This document shows, in pieces, positions 25,766-34,152 of a stretch of DNA of 47,062 bases. Position numbers and translations under genes: made by a program. The stretch is from Firmicutes bacterium UBA5493. Lineage in GTDB: Bacteria > Bacillota > Limnochordia > Darwinibacteriales > Darwinibacteriaceae. Position 1 is the first letter of the stretch; each line of letters begins with the position of its first letter. The stretch lies in contig DIPH01000019.1 in assembly GCA_002424045.1 (NCBI GenBank), positions 1 to 47,062 of the forward strand. Reading direction: 5' to 3'. The notes under the pieces are model-generated. The model made no database searches. It was not told where the DNA came from and was given only the letters and a program-made list of their open reading frames with translations.

Positions 25766-25794
25766 AGTATACACCGGTCTTTCGTAGGTTTCAA
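25766..25794 (-). promoter_or_regulatory. Sigma-70-type promoter of the dipeptidase/peptide-transport operon
   Basis: Read on the minus strand, TTGAAA (25794-25789) and TATACT (25771-25766) are separated by exactly 17 bases. Transcription would start near 25759, giving a leader of about 35 bases before the M19 ATG at 25724. This is the clearest promoter in the window. Confidence 0.75.
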
Positions 25795-25877
25795 CCCAAT
25801 TTGTGATATTTAACGCAAGATGACCAATGCTTCAATACGTGTTCCGTAAAGGATCACAATTCCTTAATAATAACGTG

Positions 25878-25925
25878 AAAAAGCAACACTTTTTCGTCGC
25901 CCGTGGCGCCTTAAGTGTTGCTTTT
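25878..25925 (-). terminator. Terminator of the GH127/sugar transport/LacI operon
   Basis: AAAAGCAACACTT (25879-25891) and AAGTGTTGCTTTT (25913-25925) form a perfect 13-bp inverted repeat; the loop can fold into a small GC hairpin. On the minus strand the second arm ends in GCTTTTT. It lies about 85 bases after the LacI stop and before the next promoter, so it closes the upstream operon. Confidence 0.75.
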
Positions 25926-25974
25926 GTTCTTGCTAGACGTTATTGTTTTACGAAATTCGTAGAATAGTAGAAGT

Positions 25975-26006
25975 GACTGTCCCTCACACAGATTGGGGAC
26001 TATCCC
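25975..26006. repeat. GACTGTCCC/GGGACTATCCC palindromic element
   Basis: Immediately after the LacI stop, GACTGTCCC is followed 12 bases later by GGGGACTATCCC; the two halves can pair through GTCCC and GGGAC. A 12-base word, CTGTCCCTCACA, recurs in inverted orientation inside the hairpin at 16812-16823. The composition resembles short dispersed palindromic repeats I have seen in Bacillota genomes, but only this window can be examined here. Confidence 0.35.
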
Positions 26007-26009
26007 GCG

Positions 26010-27008
26010 CTATGCTCCGCAGGAGTCGCGGATGACCAGTTTACAGTCATACTCATGCACTAAGTCATCGGTATCGTTACCCTCTATTTTGTCGATGAGC
26101 AGATTGCATGCTGCATATCCCATATCGTAGTTGGGTAATTTGATTGTGGTCAGGGCCGGACGTGTAGCCAAGGCTATCGGAACATCATCATAGCCTACAA
26201 TGGAGACGTCTCGTGGAATCTCTAAGCCGTGCTCCCGTACCGCGTCCATGACACCAACTGCCATAAGATCATTGGCGACAAAAAAGGCATCGATCTGGGC
26301 ATCGCGATTCAGAAGACGCGCCCCTGCCTGGTAGCCTCCCTCGATTGTCCAATTGCCATAATCCACAAGTCCCACATCGGGTCTCTTGGCATCAGCATGG
26401 GCCATCTTATACCCTTCCCACCGATCCTTTGTACACCTCCAGTTCGGTGTTCCTCCGATATAGGCAATGCGCGTGCGCCCAAGACTCAGAAGGTGTGAGG
26501 TTGCGGTATAACCACCTTTAACGCTATCGGGCAAGACCGAACTTCGAGGCTCTTTTTTGGAAAAACAATAGAGATAGGCCGCGGGAGTATGGGCAGGAAC
26601 GGGATAATCCACTTCCGTAACCCAGTTACTACAAAAGAGCAATCCTCCCACTTGGCGACTGCGCACCAGCCATTCATGGAAGTCCATGGATTCGGCCCTT
26701 TGGCGGGATTCTCCCACGATAAGGTTATACCCTTTGTCCATGGCAGCTTGCATTGCCCCACCCATCATATCAGGTACCAAGTCGCTCATAACTGTATTGG
26801 CAATGAATCCGATAGTTCTGGTCTCTTGTTTTCGCAGATTCCGAGCAACTATATTCGGTTCATAGTTAAAATCCCTGACAACCTCCAGAACCCTCGTTGA
26901 GGTTTCTGGGCTAATGGGCGCTGTATTATTCAGGACATGGGAAACAGTGGCCGTAGAAACCCCAGCCACTTTCGCGATATCCTTTAGTGTCACTCTAGCC
27001 TTTGTCAT
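26010..27008 (-). CDS. LacI family transcriptional repressor
   Basis: This 332-residue repressor has the LacI helix-turn-helix at residues 5-30 (LKDIAKVAGVSTATVSHVLNN), a hinge helix to about residue 60, and a periplasmic-binding-protein-like sensor domain with the closing VSIVGYDDVPIA motif near 265-276. It overlaps the last permease gene by four bases (ATGA) and is the final gene of the GH127/sugar-transport operon. It most likely represses this operon through the two CG-centred dyads at 32054-32086 and responds to an arabinose-type sugar. Length is normal. Confidence 0.93.
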   Translation of the reverse strand: MTKARVTLKDIAKVAGVSTATVSHVLNNTAPISPETSTRVLEVVRDFNYEPNIVARNLRKQETRTIGFIANTVMSDLVPDMMGGAMQAAMDKGYNLIVGESRQRAESMDFHEWLVRSRQVGGLLFCSNWVTEVDYPVPAHTPAAYLYCFSKKEPRSSVLPDSVKGGYTATSHLLSLGRTRIAYIGGTPNWRCTKDRWEGYKMAHADAKRPDVGLVDYGNWTIEGGYQAGARLLNRDAQIDAFFVANDLMAVGVMDAVREHGLEIPRDVSIVGYDDVPIALATRPALTTIKLPNYDMGYAACNLLIDKIEGNDTDDLVHEYDCKLVIRDSCGA

Positions 27009-27841
27009 TTCACAGCTCCTGATGTTAGTCCTCGTACATAATACCTTTGTAGTATGAAAAAGACAATTAGAACTGGAATCATGGTAATGATCGACCCCGA
27101 AGTAATCATTTCCCAGTTGGTTCTATACCGTGATAGATAGTAATTTGTAAGTCCGACTTGAATTGTCTGTACCTTGGCGCTCGAGTTGAACGTCAAAGCC
27201 ATGAGAAGCTCATTCCAGCTCGTCATGAAGCTATACACTAATACGGTAGCAAATCCAGGCAACGACAGGGGTAGATAAATCTTTGTGAAAACCTGAGCCT
27301 CTGTGCAACCATCCAGTAAAGCGCTTTCCCTAAGGGATGCGGGAAGGGCCGAGAAGGTATTGCGCATCATAAACACACAAAACGGAAGCTGGAACGTGCT
27401 ATAGATCAAAATCAACCCAAAATAGCTGTTGAGAAGCCCCATTCTATGCATAAAACCATAGAGGGGAATCAACAAGGATTGAAAGGGTACCATCATGGTT
27501 GCCAAGATGCTGATAAAAAAGATATTGATCCCCGGAAATCTCAAATACGCAAATGCATACCCGGCCAAGGAACTGACCGCCATGACGACCAAAATCGTCC
27601 CGGAAGTGACGATCAAGGAGTTGACAGCATAGCGCATGAACTCTCCACCGTTGACCGTTAGTAAGGTGCGGTAATGTTCAAACGTGATCTCTCTTGGCAA
27701 CAACTCAGGAGGATAGGTTAAGATTTGGTCCGTAGGTTTTAATGAAGTCATGAGAGTCCATACAATTGGTGCCACAAAAGCGAGCACCAAAAGGATGTTG
27801 ATCAGATAGAAACCCACAACTTGCCATTTCTTCAGTTTCAC
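27005..27841 (-). CDS. Sugar ABC transporter permease, MalG/AraQ-like
   Basis: This 278-residue permease has six membrane segments and the CUT1 coupling loop ESALLDGCTEAQVFTKIYLPLSLPG near residues 179-203. It forms the inner-membrane channel with the MalF-like permease encoded 12 bases upstream. AGGAGG lies just before ATG 27841. It ends in an ATGA overlap with the LacI gene. Confidence 0.92.
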   Translation of the reverse strand: MKLKKWQVVGFYLINILLVLAFVAPIVWTLMTSLKPTDQILTYPPELLPREITFEHYRTLLTVNGGEFMRYAVNSLIVTSGTILVVMAVSSLAGYAFAYLRFPGINIFFISILATMMVPFQSLLIPLYGFMHRMGLLNSYFGLILIYSTFQLPFCVFMMRNTFSALPASLRESALLDGCTEAQVFTKIYLPLSLPGFATVLVYSFMTSWNELLMALTFNSSAKVQTIQVGLTNYYLSRYRTNWEMITSGSIITMIPVLIVFFILQRYYVRGLTSGAVK

Positions 27842-27853
27842 AGGATTTCCTCC

Positions 27854-28750
27854 TTATTCCACAGTATCGCTCTGCAGTGATCGCGTCTGAATGAGACTTA
27901 GAACTATCAAGATGATGAGTAAGACGATGGACATGGCACTACCATAGCCAAGATTGAAGTACTCAAATCCGGTCCGGAAGATGTACATAACAATGGTAAG
28001 GGTTCCATTGGCAGGGCCGCCTTGTGTCATCACATGGAAATGATCAAAGGCTAAGAAAGACCCAATTAAGGACACCATCAAGGCCATCACAAAGGTTGGC
28101 CTGATTATGGGCAAGGTGACATAAAGTAGACGCTGCCTTGCATTGGCACCATCTATATTAGCAGCCTCGTAACACTCCACAGGAACACCCTGCAAACCAG
28201 CTAAAAGTATCATCATAGAAAATCCCGCAGTCTTCCAGATGACCATGGCCGACACCGACAGACGGGCATTCCAGGTCGATCCCAACCAAGACACCCTCGA
28301 AGATATGAATCCCAGGGAGCTAAGGACATAGTTGAGAATCCCATATAACTCATTAAAAATCCACAACCAGACTAGGCTAGCTACAACAAAGGAAATCGCC
28401 ACAGGGACAAAGTAAATCGTACGAAACACGTTCGTTAAGGGAGATTTGTGATTCAGCAATAGGGCTAATGCCAACGCTAGTAAAAAGATGCCCGGAGTGA
28501 CAATTAACGTGTAGATGACAGTATTAGATAAGGACTTCCAAAACAGTGGATCATTAACGAGGCGCTCGTAGTTACCTAGACCTAAGAATCGATTAGAGCC
28601 AAGCACCGACCAATTATAGAAAGACATTTGAAACACTCTAACGAGTGGATAGACGAAGAAAACGAGGTTAAGAGCTACTGCTGGGGTTAGAAACATCATA
28701 CCTGTACGGTGCTTAGAAAAGAACCTGCGTACGCCCTGAAGATTATGCAT
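27854..28750 (-). CDS. Sugar ABC transporter permease, MalF/AraP-like
   Basis: This 298-residue permease opens with HRTGMMFLTPAVALNLVFFVYPLVRVFQMSF, the usual MalF/UgpA-type start, and has the coupling loop YEAANIDGANARQRLLYVTLPIIRP near residues 192-216. It partners the MalG-like protein and the binding protein encoded on either side. AAGGGACG precedes ATG 28750. No ATPase gene is present in the operon. Confidence 0.92.
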   Translation of the reverse strand: MHNLQGVRRFFSKHRTGMMFLTPAVALNLVFFVYPLVRVFQMSFYNWSVLGSNRFLGLGNYERLVNDPLFWKSLSNTVIYTLIVTPGIFLLALALALLLNHKSPLTNVFRTIYFVPVAISFVVASLVWLWIFNELYGILNYVLSSLGFISSRVSWLGSTWNARLSVSAMVIWKTAGFSMMILLAGLQGVPVECYEAANIDGANARQRLLYVTLPIIRPTFVMALMVSLIGSFLAFDHFHVMTQGGPANGTLTIVMYIFRTGFEYFNLGYGSAMSIVLLIILIVLSLIQTRSLQSDTVE

Positions 28751-28769
28751 AACAATCGTCCCTTCTAAA

Positions 28770-28796
28770 GGGCAATCGCCTGCTTGGCGATTGCCC
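28770..28796 (-). terminator. Strong stem-loop after the sugar-binding-protein gene
   Basis: GGGCAATCGCC (28770-28780) and GGCGATTGCCC (28786-28796) form a perfect 11-bp stem with a 5-base loop. On the minus strand it is followed by only three T residues, so it probably acts as a partial terminator or mRNA-stabilising 3' end between the binding-protein and permease genes. Confidence 0.75.
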
Positions 28797-28813
28797 CCAG
28801 ACTACATTCATAC

Positions 28814-30067
28814 TTAGTATTGAAGTGCCCTTTTCATGTCTTTAGCAGCATCCTGATAGGCTTGTTCTGGACTAATTTCACCCATCATTGCTCTTTGCAT
28901 AGCTGTCAACATTGGTGCATACAACTCATTGTATTTTGTGGAGTAAGGTGCACGAGCTACTTCCAAAATATCAGCAAAGACTGCAAAGCGAGGATCTTGA
29001 GCAAAGTACTTGTTGTCAAACAAGTCTGTGCGAACTGGTAATGCACCGCTCTGCGCCCATACCTCAACCTGGATGTCCTCGGACATGGCAAATTCAACAA
29101 ACTCCCAGGCAAGATCGGCCTGCTTGGTGTCACGGCTGATCGCCATCAAGTTTCCACCAGAGAACGATGCATGCTCACCATGTTCTGCCCTTGGTATAAA
29201 GGTGATACCAAAGTCTAGATCAGGAGCATCATCTTGGAAGGTGATAATGTTGTAGTTACCACTGAGCATCATAGCAACACGTTCTGTTACAAACCCGTTA
29301 TAAACGTCGCTGTATTGCCACGTAGCAGAATTCACAGGAGCGACTTTATACTTGTGAATCAAATCAACCCACATTTGCAGGGCCGCGATGGACTCGGGTG
29401 AGTCAATTAATACTTCGGTGCCATCGGCGTTGAGCAAGTTACCTCCAAAGGACCAGACAACTGGCATGAAGCCGAACATTTGCCAGCCGGCAGAACTACC
29501 AACAATACCGAAACCATATTGATCCGTTTCGCCATCATTGTCTGCGTCTTTGGTGAGTAGCTGAGCATATTCAATGAGCTCATCCCAGGTCTGAGGTGGT
29601 CTTTCAGGATCAAGTCCCGCTTCACGGAAGAGGGTCTTATTCCAAACCAAACCAGACAAGTCCACCGTGTAAGGGATACCATAGTAGCGACCATCAACTT
29701 CACCAAGATGCAACATACCTTCTGGTAGAGCCGAGCGATACTCAAGTGCCTCAATCCTGTCGGTAATGTCTAAGAAAGCTCCGATAGAATTGAAGTAGGG
29801 GTGTAAAATGATGTCTAGGGAGATGACGTCAGGAGCGTTACCTGCCGCTAAGGCTGCTAGGAATAGCTGTGTCTGTTGTTCATAAGGAACCAGTTGAAAT
29901 TCTGCCCTCTTAGACGAACCTTCTGCTTCCATTTTGGCATTGAATAGGGCCACTGTTTCTTCCGTTTGAACTTCGCGGTCCCAAACTACGATGGTCTCTG
30001 CCATGGCCATGCTGGTTGCTGCCAATGCGACGATCATAACTACTACTAAAATCGACAGTCTTTTCAT
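28814..30067 (-). CDS. Sugar ABC transporter substrate-binding protein (SBP family 1)
   Basis: This 417-residue secreted protein has a signal peptide at residues 1-23 (ending AMA-ET) and no lipobox. It shows the family-1 features EQQTQLFLAALAAGNAPDVISLD near residues 64-86, GRYYGIPYTVDLSGLVWNKTLF near 125-146, and FSGGNLMAISRDTK near 300. EF-hand-like DADNDGETDQYG (about 173-184) is the calcium-binding-type loop common in this family. GGAGG precedes ATG 30067. It lies between the GH127 gene and the permeases, so its ligand is probably an arabinose-containing oligosaccharide; that is inferred from context only. Confidence 0.92.
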   Translation of the reverse strand: MKRLSILVVVMIVALAATSMAMAETIVVWDREVQTEETVALFNAKMEAEGSSKRAEFQLVPYEQQTQLFLAALAAGNAPDVISLDIILHPYFNSIGAFLDITDRIEALEYRSALPEGMLHLGEVDGRYYGIPYTVDLSGLVWNKTLFREAGLDPERPPQTWDELIEYAQLLTKDADNDGETDQYGFGIVGSSAGWQMFGFMPVVWSFGGNLLNADGTEVLIDSPESIAALQMWVDLIHKYKVAPVNSATWQYSDVYNGFVTERVAMMLSGNYNIITFQDDAPDLDFGITFIPRAEHGEHASFSGGNLMAISRDTKQADLAWEFVEFAMSEDIQVEVWAQSGALPVRTDLFDNKYFAQDPRFAVFADILEVARAPYSTKYNELYAPMLTAMQRAMMGEISPEQAYQDAAKDMKRALQY

Positions 30068-30154
30068 TCAGAATCCTCCTCTTTTAAGTGAAAATCTCTG
30101 ACGGTCAACCTATTGTCGAGTGTGTACCCCCCCTTTTGGTGGTTCTCCTAGAAT

Positions 30155-32035
30155 CTACTTAACCAGTGGAAACGCTGCAATTCGCAAGTTGGTAGAACCA
30201 TACGGAATGAGCGTAATATCCTCAATCGGTAGTTCTGTATGATGTGGTCCTTGGTCAATTGGACCCGCGGAATTATTGATCAGGCCCCAACTAGGGATAC
30301 GGCGACCGCGCCCAAGAAGCTTAACGGGAGCCCCCTTGGGATCGAATGGAACCTTTGAATAGTCTCCCTTTTGTACGGTGAAAGAGCTCTCTGGATTTTC
30401 CATGTCGAGGATGAGCCCATAGTTCCAATAGCTCACTGGGTAGACTTCCCAATCGGCAAAGGGCTCTTCACGGCCGATTTTCACCCATTTTTCTTCGATC
30501 TGTAATCCATACAAGAGTGGTCCCCTGTAAACAGAAACTAGCCCTTCATGACCTTCTGTCACCCGAATTTCCATGGGGAAATGAAGCTGAACTCTATCCC
30601 CATCTTTCCAGACGCGGTGGACGGTAACGTACTGGCCCACTTGGACCTGCCTAGCTTCTTCTTTATTGACCTTTAAGGTTGCTCCATGGGCCCATTTGGG
30701 GATTCTAAACCTCACGGGAAACTTCATTTCTTGTTCGAGGGAAAACTCCACATCAATGTTCTCATCGAAGGGATAGTTTGTGGCTTGACGCACACGAACA
30801 GGGACGTCTCCCGCTACCAGTGCAGATACCTCACAGGGACCATACACATGGAAGGCCAAACCTTGATCTGAAGTATTCATCACCATGCTCTTTACGAGTT
30901 TAGGCCAGCCTTGGTGAAGGTTAGCAGTACAGCATCCAAATTCAGGCTCAAGACCATAGATGTTCGACCAGTCGCCATTATTTGTCCAGTCTCTCTTCGC
31001 TACATTGGCAACAACCTGGTTCACCTGCTGATCATATTGATGTGCACACATGTCAGGACTAAACGTAGCGGGGAAAGCATTAAATGTCACCGTCTCCAAA
31101 ATGTCACCATATTCAGGATTTCCCGTTACACGAATTAGTTCTTCGAGAGAAAACATGTACTCTGCCACAGCACACAGTTCTGTTCCTGCGGTGGGTACAG
31201 TCCCGTTAAGATGTTCGTCACCACTCCAAACTCCATTTGGTTGGCCATGGGCTTCCATCAGATTTTCGATACACTTCATGGGCGCATGGAAGTGTTCGGG
31301 GTTTTGCGATTGGGGATAAAAGACGGCCGAGGTCTTAATACCCATGGTTGTATTGACAACATGGTCAAGGAGTGCAAACTCGCCCCTTACCTCCGATGCA
31401 CGCTCAAGACTTGTGTAGATACTGGCCCAATCTGTTGTCTGCTCGAAGACCAGCGAAGCTAAATCCAATAAGTACGCATGCCCCGTTATATTATAAAACC
31501 AGTGAATGACCAGAATGTTTTCTGCACCGCGTGCCTCGCCCCATTTATCAAGTGGCCGTGCTTTCAGTTTTTCTAACTGATAGCGGAAGTACCTATCCAT
31601 GAAGTCCAGAACTCTCTTGTCGCCGGTTGCTTCGTAGTAGTTGGCCAACACCTTGAGCATAATCATGCGGGGCCACCAATCGAGATTATTGATCGGGCCA
31701 AACTGACCGCTGGGCTGTTGACTATTTAAGGTCCAATCCACCCACCGCTGGGCTTTGGCTATTAGGTACGGGTCATCTAAGACATAAGCCAGGGGGATCA
31801 AACCGTCACAATAGTATGGACCCCGCTCCCAAGATTCTCCTGTGCCACCGAGCCAACCACTATTTAGTCCACAGTCGGGCCAGATCTCATCTAAATGACC
31901 AGTGAGACCAGCTGCCTGCACCTCGAGTTGGTTGAGGAGCCACCCCTTTGGCCGAATGCTTCCTAAGGGTAGATGGTTAAATGGCGTCTCTTTCAACGGT
32001 TCATGGTTAGGGGGTAATTTTCGTAAGTTTGACAT
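30155..32035 (-). CDS. GH127-type beta-L-arabinofuranosidase (DUF1680)
   Basis: This 626-residue cytoplasmic enzyme matches glycoside hydrolase family 127, which releases L-arabinofuranose by a cysteine-nucleophile, zinc-assisted mechanism. The motif FGCCTANLHQGWPKL (about residues 366-380) contains the nucleophile cysteine region, and TELCAVAEYMFSLEEL near 285-300 matches the zinc-site Glu-x-Cys region. The N-terminal GWLGGTGESWERGPYYCDGLIPLAY is also characteristic. I set the start at ATG 32035, eight bases after GGAGG (32044-32048); a longer frame from ATG 32050 would place this site inside the gene. It leads the operon and lacks a signal peptide, so it acts on imported oligosaccharides. 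Related families GH137/GH146 are less likely. Confidence 0.88.
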   Translation of the reverse strand: MSNLRKLPPNHEPLKETPFNHLPLGSIRPKGWLLNQLEVQAAGLTGHLDEIWPDCGLNSGWLGGTGESWERGPYYCDGLIPLAYVLDDPYLIAKAQRWVDWTLNSQQPSGQFGPINNLDWWPRMIMLKVLANYYEATGDKRVLDFMDRYFRYQLEKLKARPLDKWGEARGAENILVIHWFYNITGHAYLLDLASLVFEQTTDWASIYTSLERASEVRGEFALLDHVVNTTMGIKTSAVFYPQSQNPEHFHAPMKCIENLMEAHGQPNGVWSGDEHLNGTVPTAGTELCAVAEYMFSLEELIRVTGNPEYGDILETVTFNAFPATFSPDMCAHQYDQQVNQVVANVAKRDWTNNGDWSNIYGLEPEFGCCTANLHQGWPKLVKSMVMNTSDQGLAFHVYGPCEVSALVAGDVPVRVRQATNYPFDENIDVEFSLEQEMKFPVRFRIPKWAHGATLKVNKEEARQVQVGQYVTVHRVWKDGDRVQLHFPMEIRVTEGHEGLVSVYRGPLLYGLQIEEKWVKIGREEPFADWEVYPVSYWNYGLILDMENPESSFTVQKGDYSKVPFDPKGAPVKLLGRGRRIPSWGLINNSAGPIDQGPHHTELPIEDITLIPYGSTNLRIAAFPLVK

Positions 32036-32053
32036 GTACGCATCCTCCATCCA

Positions 32054-32086
32054 TTTAATCGTTTAAATTGAGTTTAATCGATTACA
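32054..32086 (-). promoter_or_regulatory. Two LacI-type operators upstream of the GH127 operon
   Basis: Two CG-centred dyads, TTTAATCGTTTAAA (32054-32067) and TTTAATCGATTACA (32073-32086), lie 19 bp apart centre to centre just in front of the GH127 ribosome binding site. Each has one mismatch from a perfect palindrome. AT-rich dyads centred on CG are the normal target of LacI-family repressors, and the operon encodes one. I find no convincing -35/-10 pair around them. Confidence 0.65.
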
Positions 32087-32198
32087 TGAAATTTAATTCA
32101 CCAATATAATTCAACGTTTATAGGCATATTCCTTTTTTCTTTTTTACCTTCTTTAAACCTTTGTGGTAGAGTTAGTTAGCTGGCACCCTTGGCCCGTC

Positions 32199-34106
32199 CT
32201 AAGATGGGTTGTTCACTTGAAAACGCACCGTATCCGTAAGCCTCACTCCGTTTTGGAGAGTGACCCAAACCTCTAGTTCGTGCCATGAGCGGTTCCTAAA
32301 CACGGTGGTATCGATGGAACCTTGAGGTAACTTACGATCTTGATAGATCTCCTTCCCGTCAAAGTGGAGTACCACTTCTTCAATGCGATTGTCCTGCAAA
32401 ACCAGGTCAAGCGCGAGGGTAAGGTCTCCCGAGACCAGCTCCCCTTCCTGGGGACTAACAAAGGCCACCATGTTCGCCATATAGTCCACCACCACGTCAT
32501 CGACTACGAGGGCGTTGCCACGATAGACTTTCCCTTTGTCCCTGGGCAAGACAACCAACACCGCGGCCTCCTTCGGGGCCACAGTCACTTCGTTTTCTGT
32601 ATGAAACTCCTTCGTCACCATATCATAGAGTAGACCACCTTCGGTGATGGTCACTTCATCTTCGGTGGCATTGTAATACAAATACGTGGGATAGGCGTCC
32701 CTTGCTCCAAAGTCTGTTTTGAGGAGATCAAGCTGCAGGACTTTTCCATCCCACGCATTGATGAGGCCTCCTAAAAATCCCACATGAGAACTGCCGTAAA
32801 GGGCATAGTTTGTAGAAGCCCACTGACCCTTCATGGCATCACCTGTGGCATAAGGAGTCTTTCCATGCTCTTGCTTTCTCAAACCCTCATACGCAATCGC
32901 ACCCTGACTAAAGGGAAGCCACTGGGGATTGGACTGTAGCTCAGAGGGGATCTCATCTGGATAAAAGAGCCGGGCATTATTGACAACCTGCAAAGCCCAC
33001 TTCCCCAGACTATCTGCATAACGGGGATCATAACGCACTGCCGGCAAAAGACTGGCAACCATTTGAAAGCTATTCATGGCAAAAGCATAGCCACCCCCAT
33101 CTGTGCGGCTTCCCACTAGGCCATGAACATCATAGTTGCCCCAGCGATCAGCAATCACACCCCAGCCTTTGCGCACATCGGAAGACTGAAAACACCACTG
33201 CATCAACGTATGTAGATCGATCTGCAGGCCCTCCTCGGCATTCAACCGCGCCGCACTATAAACTCCATAGGGTAGTAACACTTCATAAAAAGGATTCGTA
33301 TCTAGACCTGTAAGATAGAGCAGACACTTTTTAGCTCCCTCTAAAAAGCGTTCATCTCCCAACTTTTGATAAGCCTGATAACAAAGCCAGGCCAGCCCCG
33401 CGGCTCCGTCTGCCTCCATTTGCCAACTAAGTTCGATGGGCTCTTGCGCCATAAAGTCATAGCCAGTAAAGCTAAACCTCTCCTGGGACTCAACCATCTC
33501 CAAATATCTATAAGCGGTCCTAACTGCAATCTCATGCATAGTTAGGGGCTCTCCACTCGTGGAGAGGGTTTCAACTCCCCCTAGTTCAGGGTAGAGATCA
33601 AGGGCCATGAAAAAGAGCATACTGGGGAAAACCGTATACCATAAAGAACCTGTATTGCCACTGGGGTTATTGAGAACCAAATTCAGTCCATTTCTGTCGT
33701 TGTAAAACTCCTTTAGCATCAGCACCCAGTTTTCACCATGCTGATTGCTCTTATCAATTCCCACAAGAGTGGCCCCTACAACGGCGGCCATAAGGTTGAT
33801 CGCTTCTTGACTACCAGGCTGGGCGCGGTAGTCACCTACGTAGGAAGGGAGAAAAAAACTCTTTTGCTGAAAATTGACCGGTCCAAGATCCCAAGAAATT
33901 AAGGGCAAAAAAGGCCCCTCTTGGCTAAAGTCAAAGACGAGCTCGTCGTATGCTTGGGCGGTTTGCTTCCAGTCTCGCGCCTTAAGGGGCTGAGGTCGGT
34001 CGGGCATCTTGGCAACTAACGGAATCTCCTTTTGCACCCTAGCCCAAACGCCTTGGGGGAAGAAAAGTACAAGGCAGACGATTATGCATAAACACTTAAT
34101 AGCCAT
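32199..34106 (-). CDS. Secreted alpha-toroid-like protein of unknown function
   Basis: I do not recognise a named family. The 635-residue protein has a signal peptide (residues 1-22, ending VWA-R). The core from about residue 85 to 460 is built of repeated helix pairs with aromatic-rich loops, for example DGAAGLAWLCYQAYQKLGDE near 235-255, resembling (alpha/alpha)6 barrels of glycosidases, lyases and epimerases. The C-terminal 90 residues (from about 545) look like an Ig-like or Big-type beta domain that starts FVSPQEGELVSGDLTL. It is the last gene of the long carbohydrate operon and follows a binding-protein gene across a terminator whose T tract touches its own AGGAGG site. An extracytoplasmic polysaccharide-active enzyme is likely but unproven. 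Confidence 0.7.
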   Translation of the reverse strand: MAIKCLCIIVCLVLFFPQGVWARVQKEIPLVAKMPDRPQPLKARDWKQTAQAYDELVFDFSQEGPFLPLISWDLGPVNFQQKSFFLPSYVGDYRAQPGSQEAINLMAAVVGATLVGIDKSNQHGENWVLMLKEFYNDRNGLNLVLNNPSGNTGSLWYTVFPSMLFFMALDLYPELGGVETLSTSGEPLTMHEIAVRTAYRYLEMVESQERFSFTGYDFMAQEPIELSWQMEADGAAGLAWLCYQAYQKLGDERFLEGAKKCLLYLTGLDTNPFYEVLLPYGVYSAARLNAEEGLQIDLHTLMQWCFQSSDVRKGWGVIADRWGNYDVHGLVGSRTDGGGYAFAMNSFQMVASLLPAVRYDPRYADSLGKWALQVVNNARLFYPDEIPSELQSNPQWLPFSQGAIAYEGLRKQEHGKTPYATGDAMKGQWASTNYALYGSSHVGFLGGLINAWDGKVLQLDLLKTDFGARDAYPTYLYYNATEDEVTITEGGLLYDMVTKEFHTENEVTVAPKEAAVLVVLPRDKGKVYRGNALVVDDVVVDYMANMVAFVSPQEGELVSGDLTLALDLVLQDNRIEEVVLHFDGKEIYQDRKLPQGSIDTTVFRNRSWHELEVWVTLQNGVRLTDTVRFQVNNPS

Positions 34107-34117
34107 AAGGACCTCCT

Positions 34118-34145
34118 AAAAAAGGCCCCCAGAATCTGAGGGCCT
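34118..34145 (-). terminator. Rho-independent terminator after the second binding-protein gene
   Basis: On the minus strand AGGCCCTCAG (34145-34136) pairs with CTGGGGGCCT (34132-34123) with one G-T pair and a three-base loop, followed by six T residues (34123-34118). It starts eight bases after the binding-protein stop. The T run leads directly into the AGGAGG of the next gene, so that gene depends on read-through or is expressed at a lower level. Confidence 0.85.
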
Positions 34146-34152
34146 ATCGTTA

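Noticed and set aside
32036..32050. ATG 32050 start of the GH127 gene
   Set aside because: The only good ribosome binding site, GGAGG at 32044-32048, would fall inside the gene; ATG 32035 is eight bases after it.
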